A DNA stretch of 64,000 nt from Theristus sp. LFF4_11 (lineage: Eukaryota > Nematoda > Chromadorea > Monhysterida > Xyalidae), in assembly GCA_030248135.1 (NCBI GenBank), contig JASANC010000124.1, positions 1 to 64,000 of the forward strand, in the 5' to 3' direction. The notes under the pieces are model-generated. The model searched no databases, had not been told where the DNA came from, and was given only the letters and a program-made list of their open reading frames with translations. Of the stretch, positions 56,133-64,000 are shown piece after piece. A program made the translations under genes and the position numbers. The first letter of the stretch is position 1, and each line of letters starts with the position of its first letter.

Positions 56133-59100
56133 TGGTTCAGAGACAGGAGGGATTCGATGATCCTATGCGGTGCAGTCTGCTGTCTGTCGGCATAGACGGC
56201 CACAGCGCGGACCACGCTGCCCGCAAGTGGCTGAGGCGCCGTTTGGATCGATAAACGCACAGGCTGCCTCACAATTAGTTGAGTTTCAAACTGTAAAAAT
56301 GTAGATTTCTGGCGTTGCGGATGCATAGCCCACTTCAATCATATTGACGAGCGTGGGTAAAACGCATGATGACTCTTATCACTGATAGTTTCGTCGCTGA
56401 TTGGCCGGTGGTTGACTGTTGATTGGTGGATTATTGTTGCTGATTGAGGGAATGTTCTGTTATCCATGTTGTCGCACGATTGTTCGTAATTACCTACTAT
56501 GGCCGTGACGTTGATTGCCTTGTTTGTGCACTTCCTTCGAACGGTTTTACGCGGCAGCGTGATTCATTCGCCCCTGATGTACAATGTACATTTGCACGAC
56601 CATGTTTACGTTCGTTACGTTCACACCAATGACACTACACATCACTGTACCATTCTTGGAGCTGTTGTTGTCGACCAAACTTTGTGTGGTATTCAGTGCC
56701 AATGCAAGCCGCAGTGACCGCAAAAAAGTGGTTTGCATTGCCGGGAAGGACAAAACCTTCAACTGCTCAACTGGCTCACGTGTGACCTATGCTTGTGCAT
56801 CGTTTTCAGTGCTTGTGCTTGCGTCTTTATTCAACTTCGAGTTCCAAATTTATCTGGGGTTTATTGTTCGCTTTGCCACGTATCACAACACGTGAAAACG
56901 TTAGTAGCATGGGAAACCAACACAAACATATGAACACGATTATGATAGTAGTATTATTGTACATGCACATGTTGTTCGTGTGTATAATAGTGTGTAATTT
57001 TAATTTGAACGCCGGGAACAACAAATAGAAACATCAAAGTTGATGTACACCAGTCGGATTCATAGCTGAACTACAAGTACAGTGGATGAGTTTATTAAAA
57101 CTTTAGCTAGTACTTTTGATAATGTAATGACAAATGAACCGATTCCTAAACTGGTTATGTTACAGTGCTATAGGTTACATATTATATGTTTTATTATTTT
57201 AGTTGAATGGTATGTGGTGTAAAAAATACAACATAACTGGTCACTGTTGGTGATTAATCGTGTGTTAATTACTGATAAAAACGTGGAAAAAATTGTCCAC
57301 AACACCAACCCAACCTAACCGGAACACTAAACACATCACTACTATTGAACTCGTCATTCTAATAACATTGACATGAAAACAATCAACGAAGTGATTGATC
57401 AATGAATATTCACAAGTGGAAAGTTTATACAATTTTGCTTTCAATGAAATTAAGTTGTTTCAGTAGATTGATGTAAAATATTTTGAACTCGAATGACGAG
57501 CTGTGCTACAACGATCTGCGCAGACAATACCACTACTTTAGAATAGTCACAAGTACCTAGTCCTAAACACACAAAGCAACATAGTAAAAATAATAGAAAA
57601 CGCTTAAAACTACAAACAATCAAGACGGTAATCAGAATAAATAAAATCAAGTTGAAACCAGTCTGAGCCAATTAAACCAACAAAAAAGTACATTAATGTC
57701 GAAAACAAAAACCGCGAGTAGACAAAAAGTCCGGCATCCGAAAGAATCAAGAGACACCACCGTCACCCGTTATCTATGTTTTATCTGAAGTATGAAGCAG
57801 TAAACAACAACCGAAAAAATCGCGTAACAAAAAAGTGTAACAACTTTGTACAGAACTTATTGACTGATCGCAAATCAACGCTCAAACAAAACATATCAAT
57901 CGGTTTTAGTGACCCTCTGCGGTTTACCTATCAGATCTATATGTACTTACTGAGTCTTGATTTGCAACTGATCAATGCACAACTACACATACCCAACTTT
58001 CGACAAAAAAGAAAGGTTGCTAACCATCGTCATTGTTTGGATAACAACAATAAGTGCTCAAATTTTAGGTACAAGTAAACCACGCCGAAACCTTTCAGTA
58101 CCCAATGTCACGTCACAGTCAACGAAAAAAACAGAATGAAAATGCATTCAGGAACCCATGAAAAATATGAAGACCAAAAAACCAAAACTTAAAACACAAT
58201 GGAATAATTACAACGCAAGTGTTATCAAACTGATAATTTTCTTCCTACGCCAGTGATACTAATAACTGCAACAATCAAATATTTACTAAAATTTCATAAA
58301 TACCCCTCAAAATTCGCAAGATTATTCAGTGCCGTACCGTATGCTGAAACTTCGTCGCAGTAAACCACTACAACAATACCCATCGTTACTTGTCAAACAA
58401 TGAAACGCACTAATGAAATTTTCTATTTAATAGCAATCTGTAATAAATTGCACATTACAGTCCACACATATCAGATAACGGTCATTTCGATTGTATCGGT
58501 AACAGACATCCGGATTTCCATGCCGAACCAGTAAAATGTCGGCTGTACATCATGAAGAACAGCAAGTGCACAAACACAAATAGGCTTAAGAATAGAAGTG
58601 CAGGTTCGTATTAAACAGGAAATTGAACTGAACGAAGCGCGAAATTAAATAGAAAAGAGTGAGGAGTGACAACGTAAAGATTCTCGAAACATAAAGTGGC
58701 ACATTGTTTCAGAACAATAAGTAAAAAATAAACTGTATGTGATGAAAATTACAAAATTCGTTCGCACAAAAAAAGTTACACAACGCTATACTCACCATGG
58801 AAGCACAAATTGACAAATTACTTGTAACCAGTTTATGCCTCGTGCATACTGTGTCAAATATAATGTGCAAACTCAACATGTGTTGCCATCAAAATATCGA
58901 ATCAGACAACATGAACAGTAACTGTGCTTAATTCACAAACATGCGGCTAAAGTTAAAACTGATCACTAGAAAGATGGCAAAAACACTGGCAGATACAAAG
59001 TAGAAATTATGAATTTTCTAACCATTGGGTAATTTGTAAAGTAAAGTAAACACACACACAACACATACAAAGGTTTTATTTGTATATTGCACAACCAGCG

Positions 59101-59750
59101 AAAACGACCGACTCATGACTCTGAAACGACGTCGTGGCAGGCTTAGCAAAGCTTCGCTAAATACATGTGCGCTGTTAATGATTTAATGATCTTACACACT
59201 AACCTCAAAACCACGAAACACCTACTTTCTATCTACATTCTGAATTAAAATGTTCAAAACTGTACACTTTGTACCATTTTGACACACCGTGGATATTCAA
59301 ATATTCACTCGTAATTGAAAACTACCTCGATAATGTTAGTTCCGCTTGTGTTTTGACAAAATATCACCGAGTATATGGAGTATGGTGCTCAAAAACGATG
59401 CAACTGGAAATGACAACCTTCAAGGACAAAATAACAACAGAAAACCTGCTGGTCAATGGTGTATACAAGTATGTGTTGAAAAGGCGGGCCAATATAATAG
59501 TGATAGTGAGTAAAAAGATACACACCGCGGTATAAGTACTTACTACCAATTGATATATACCGCTAATAATTCACACGAAAACAAACCACAATGAAACCAA
59601 GAAAACACAGATGCCTTTTACCAGAACCGGACTTGCCTTATCACAGCCAAAATAGTCTCTTCTCATACATGTATCCAAAGCGCTACTCAACTTATGAATT
59701 TCACGTGGACATGACACCGCTCAATGAAGTCGATACAACTGAATTCAATG
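56133..59750. other. Gene-poor stretch before MEIOC
   Basis: Mostly A-rich on the plus strand from ~57000 on. Short frames exist at 56499-56717 (hydrophobic start, 72 codons) and 59269-59535 (88 codons from a non-ATG or internal ATG). Another at 59591-59830 is ATG-started and runs into the MEIOC 3' exon on the other strand. None matches a family and none is flanked by convincing splice sites, so I do not call them genes. Confidence 0.4.
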
Positions 59751-62700
59751 TTAGCCAGACGCAACGGACGAGGTTGAGGTGCTTGCCGTGTCGGTGGTGT
59801 CTTTATCCTTTTGCACCGGAATTACCTTAATCGCTGGTGGGTCGGCAGCATAGTCCACGGCAATAAGGTTCTCAATTTGATCAGCAACATCTTGCGGAAT
59901 GCTGTTTTCATCGTAGAGCGTTTGCATCAGGCTGCACCACATGGCCGAGCGCGCGCGCCGCACGATTTTCGCCACGGCTGCTAAGCTATTGGCGATTGCG
60001 GTTGCATCTGAAGAGTTTGTTTGGCATTGTGCAACATGCTGCGTAAAACGAAATGAAATTGAAGTAGAAAGCTTTAAATGTAAAAGTTATGTACCTTTGT
60101 CGTCGGGGATCCGTCCAATTTCGGCTGCTTTCAGCACACTTGCTCGTTCTTGAAAACGTTGCTGCTGCAGAGTCTTTAAAGTTTGAAGCCATTCATGCAT
60201 TGTGCTGTGTACCCGGCTGGGTAACTCGTGCTGTCGGAGCCACTCCATCTTTGACAAAAGCGTTATCACCTGCAATGTGTGTGCGTCATCAATTAGCATA
60301 CTGCAGTCGCGCACAGTAGTGATAACAAAAATAAAACGAACCCGTGCATGTTCCCGAAAATAATCGACTATTAGTCGGTCAACTCGTGTCGGTGCCACCG
60401 GTAGCCGCGGGATTGGGATGTTGTTGGCAGAGTTGATGCGTTTGCCGAGGTTGTGCCGGGCGAGTTCGGCTTCTGTTTTTTTCCGTTCTTTCTCCAAATG
60501 TCGGTACTGTTCAGTGCACTCTTCAAGTCGCATCTGCAGTTCAATACCGTGCCCACTGCGCGTTGTTTGTCTGGAATGCGTAATTATTTTTGTGCTATAT
60601 GTACATGTAAATAACGCACGGTTTAATTGAGGTTACGACTCAGTTACATTTGCCATACAGAGTGGTGTTGTTTTCTGTGCCAAATCGTACCCGTGTTTGT
60701 GATTGCTGCTAGTTGAACCGTTGATGCGCTGATTGACTGTGTGAGTGAGCGAGTATTGCTGCATGGCAGCAGCAGTCTGCATCGGATGCATGCCCATCAG
60801 CAACTGGGCATAGACAGCGCCCGGTGGGGGCAGCTGGCCGGCCAGTATCAATGCTGCCATTTGCTCGTACAGGGCAGTCCAGTTGGCACTCTGTGGCGCT
60901 GGCGGCTGACTCACTGACATCATCTGTGCTGCGTTCAGTTGATCCTGCAACGTTTTTGTAGAAAGTACTTTGTTGGTCTGCTGACTGATAAAGAAATTCA
61001 GACTATAAAAGAATTTTTGGAACAGTATTGTGAAATCTCAAACCTGGTACGCTTTTGTGATCAGTCGATCGTACATTTCGTGCACAAGCGGATCAGTGGG
61101 CTGCTTGTTCGTGCTGGTCGGCGGACACAATCCAAATGCACTCGTTGCGGGCACGAAACTTCCGGGACTTTTCATGTGCGGTTGTTGTGTCTGGTGAACG
61201 TTGACGGACAACGGGGTCGCACTCTTCGGAGTGGACAAGCGCAACGGTTGGTTCAGTGGTACACCAAGAGGATCAGCTGCATGCCTGACGAACTGCTGTT
61301 GCATTGGTTGTGGCAGATGCCCTGCTGCCTGTGAGCTGTTTTGCGCTTGTTGCTGTTGATATTGCTGGCCACCAACAATCGGTCTGCTTGCTCCATGACT
61401 CTGCGGCTGTTGCTTTTGCGGCTGCTGTGGTTTCGGTTGCACAGGCTCTTGCACAATCTGCTGCTGCTGCTGTTTTGGTGGATTACGCTGCAGATACTGC
61501 GCAAGACGGGATGTCTCGCGTTCGGTCGACGGTCGCGGCTCGTCAACCTTCAGTTTTACCAGTTCCTGTATCAGGTTGAACTCGTGCTCCGCAGAGGCGT
61601 ACATTTGCTCGTTGTCCAATGACGAGTAGAACTGTTCGTACGGAGCAGCCTGCCGGTGCGTGTTGCCTGTGCTCACGGTTGTTGGTGCTGCCTCAGCGGC
61701 CGAGGTTGACCACACCAACGATGCGCCACCGAACAGCGTCGTGCTCGTTGGCATGCTGCCGTAGGAAACCGAGTCGCGCTGAACGTCGTTGTTCTCCGCA
61801 AACGCAGCATTCAACCAGTCCGGCTGCCGCTGATGTGCCTTCAGTTGTTCCGGTGTGCTCTGGCCCCAGTGCGTCTGGGGGTGACCGCCGCCAAACAGAC
61901 TCGGCGAACTGAAATCAGTGACTTTCGTGAGCAACGTGTTTCGCACTGAAGTTTCTGAGTACATTACATGTCCTCAGCGTACAGTACCTACAATAACCGT
62001 GCTGTAACGTATGTGTATCACTGTGCGTATGACCGGCGACCGCATGCGCGTTAATTTTTTCATAAATTATTTTTGGTTGCCAATAGTGTTATCCACACGT
62101 GTTACATTGTACATTCACACCGGCAATCACGTGCTTGAGAAATTGAAAGAAGCGCCATCACAGTTGTGCGAGCGTTCCTATTTGTTTCCAAAATCACATG
62201 ACTGTCACCAAGAAGCAAGGCGCTCTCTTTCCCGGATGGTACACACCTCTGGGCCGGGCTGCGCGATAACACACGGGGGCACAAGCCCATCGCACAATTC
62301 ACACGAGCGCATTCGCACAACAGATGTATATTTTAAAGCTGACGTCATTTCAGCTAAAATGCTGCTTCAGCGCAGTCACTCAACGCTCAGTGGATGGCTG
62401 CATCACAGACAAACAAAACAACGTGACTGCTAGTCGCTATTGCTGTGGTGTTGCCGCAACGTCATATTATCGATCGTTTTCTCACATTGCTCCGCAGAAC
62501 AGCTTCCGAAACTAACCCACAGAAATACCAACAGAAAAAAAACTCATTTTGTGCACGTGAGCATTTGCGCGAGAACGCTGCTGTTCTGCTGTGCCGGGCG
62601 TGCGGTTATGCACATTAGGCGTTTCGCAGCACTTACATTGTATCTGTTGACAGTGGAGACAGGCGCATGCTGGCACCACAACAAGAGCAAACGTTGAAAA

Positions 62701-63536
62701 GGCAAACGTAATCAAAAATGTGTGGTCTTGGTTTGGTTGCATGGTTATTATACACAGGGTCACACCTTGATGAGCAAATGAACAGGAATTCGGGCGCACA
62801 TCATTTGAATGCAAGTGCAAAATGGTGACGCGCCATTTCATCTCTCATTCAAGCTCAGTAATGCAATTGGCACAACATGCACTGAACCCCATCCCCATGC
62901 CTTCCTCCACACTTAACGCACTTGTCCAACTTGTCCAAGGTTCAACGGACATGAAATCGCAAATAATTTAAGTGAATGAAATTGAAGAAAGTAAACGCAC
63001 TTGGCACCGAAGGACGCTGCATCGTTAGCACTATCGGAGCCAGATCGCCCACTGTCCGGTCGATCAGAAGTAGTGCCGTTGTAACTGCCGTGTTCATCTG
63101 ACGAACTGTGGTCCAGCCATGAGCGCACGTTGTCGCTGCGACTCAAGGCAGCAATGCTGTGCAGGCCGACAGCTGTTTGCATTGTCGACGGCGTCGACGC
63201 GTCCTCGTTGTGCTGCAGAGGCGCTTCTGGCGACCAGCAAGTCGCCGTCGGCCATATGCCTTTCAGATCGGTGCTCGCGAACAGTGGCCCGTTGATGATG
63301 CTGCTGTTTGCGGCTGGTGATGCGGTCGTCTGTGGTGGTTGCTGACAACTTTGTGCGTTTTGTGGTTGCATGTTCTGTCCAGTGTCTGTCCATGGATTAT
63401 TCGGCGGCATCGGTGCCGTCGGAGTGCGAAGTTCATTCTGATAGAACTCCTCCATGTTTTGAATGTGATGCTCGTAACGTTGATAATCGCCACCGGTTGT
63501 CGATGATGAAGAGTAACACAAACTGCCAACAGCCAT
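59751..63536 (-). CDS. MEIOC: MEIOC homologue, meiosis-specific coiled-coil protein
   Basis: About six exons on the minus strand: 63001-63536, 61044-61908, ~60680-60944, ~60348-60570, 60095-60270 and 59751-60038. The long N-terminal part is disordered: [20 protein letters not shown], a Gln-rich stretch with KQQQQQ, and many Pro/Ser. The conserved C-terminal domain is unmistakable: [51 protein letters not shown] and [11 protein letters not shown], then [20 protein letters not shown]. Vertebrate MEIOC has '[14 protein letters not shown]', 'NN.P.PRL…[18 protein letters not shown]' and 'ALWCALQ' in the same order. MEIOC acts with YTHDC2 in germ cells to shift the transcript programme from mitosis to meiosis; in flies the related bam/bgcn system does a similar job. 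The short tail after the domain is Thr/Ser-rich. Confidence 0.85.
61965..63000 (-). other. MEIOC intron 1
   Basis: About 1.1 kb between MEIOC exons 1 and 2, larger than the other introns here. No repeat family, RNA gene or separate coding frame is recognised in it. Confidence 0.4.
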
Positions 63537-64000
63537 TAGAGGCAAATTATTTGGCAATTAAGTTTCCGTTGTTTCACAATATTTGCAGTCGCACTTTTCG
63601 TTTCAATTCCGTTCCTTCCAGCGAGTATCGCAGACGTTGTGTGTAAGCGCGACCTCTTTTATCGATATGATCTGCAAAATATGATCACGAGGTAGCGTCA
63701 AAACCAACATTTTTAAAATACAGAGAGCAACACGGTAAACTACGCTCGGTTGTGGTGTCGTCAACAACAAAAGCCATAAAGCGCATGACTCAGCAACGGT
63801 TGCCAACAAAAACATTGCTCTGTTGACGCGCGCTGTGTTTATGTGAGCGGACACACACATGAGTGCTCGTACATGTATGTGCTGTGTGTGTGTTGTGCGC
63901 ACAGCACAGCGTCAGTAAACATACGCCCACAGAGAAAATGACGCGCGTGCCACGGGAAACATCTAAACTGCTTGTGTATGTGGTGATGTTAGCACGCTGC
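63537..64000. other. MEIOC upstream region
   Basis: Probable 5' leader and promoter side of MEIOC. No coding exon recognised. TG/CA-rich sequence near 63845-63905. Confidence 0.35.

Noticed and set aside
55665..56160. Cys/Lys or Thr/His repeat peptides that could suggest a metal-binding repeat protein.
   Set aside because: They are translations of the 17-base minisatellite, whose unit lengths vary and break the frame.
1..64000. CRISPR arrays, bacterial operons, tRNA and rRNA genes.
   Set aside because: No array of identical repeats with unique spacers, no operon-like spacing, and no A/B-box tRNA structure or rRNA core sequence was recognised. The window is eukaryotic.

Overview
The window is animal nuclear DNA, not bacterial. 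Its genes are built from short coding exons separated by mostly 50-300 base introns with GT...AG ends and TTTCAG/TTGCAG acceptors. The recognisable proteins are animal ones: ABHD14, TTC5, CDC73, TMEM106, a TTF1/Reb1-type Myb protein, TEX10/Ipi1, ABCB6/HMT-1, a tyrosine phosphatase and MEIOC. The compact genes, the HMT-1-like transporter and scattered TTAGGC/TTAGGA-like motifs suggest a protostome, possibly a nematode or another ecdysozoan. I cannot fix the species. All exon models come from reading frames, splice consensus and remembered family sequence, so exon ends are approximate unless the evidence says that the phase was checked.

Layout. 1-7.8 kb: no gene recognised. 7.8-8.9 kb: ABHD14-like hydrolase (+). 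10.8-13.9 kb: TTC5 (-), with a Mutator-like element and a smaller inverted-repeat element in intron 1. 14.4-14.9 kb: hAT-type miniature element. 14.9-17.2 kb: CDC73/parafibromin (-). 17.3-25.8 kb: a gene-free block of nested repeats, including G-tract arrays, two Mutator-like elements with 9-base target duplications, a 367-base tandem array ending in a palindrome, and a hAT-like element. 25.9-27.7 kb: TMEM106 (+). 29.0-32.3 kb: Myb/SANT protein (+). 32.6-34.9 kb: TEX10 (+). 36.5-37.7 kb: an isolated ABCB6-type N-terminal membrane domain (+). 38.4-42.9 kb: a 4.5 kb transposon with 1.4 kb inverted repeats. 45.1-46.6 kb: tyrosine phosphatase (+). 47.7-52.3 kb: complete ABCB6/HMT-1 transporter (+). 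52.9-55.6 kb: unrecognised Ser/Lys-rich multi-pass membrane protein (+). 59.7-63.5 kb: MEIOC homologue (-).

The genes do not form a pathway. CDC73 (Paf1 complex), TTC5, the TTF1-like factor and TEX10 (ribosome biogenesis) are housekeeping functions. TMEM106 and HMT-1 belong to the endolysosomal and vacuolar membrane system. MEIOC is a germline factor.

The most unusual object is the 4,529 base element at 38376-42904. It has AG...CT termini, a perfect 6-base target duplication (GTGTTT) and very long inverted repeats, which fits a non-autonomous Maverick/Polinton derivative. Each inverted repeat carries CCAAT boxes, TATA boxes facing both ways and three copies of a perfect 12-base palindrome, TGTCGCGCGACA.
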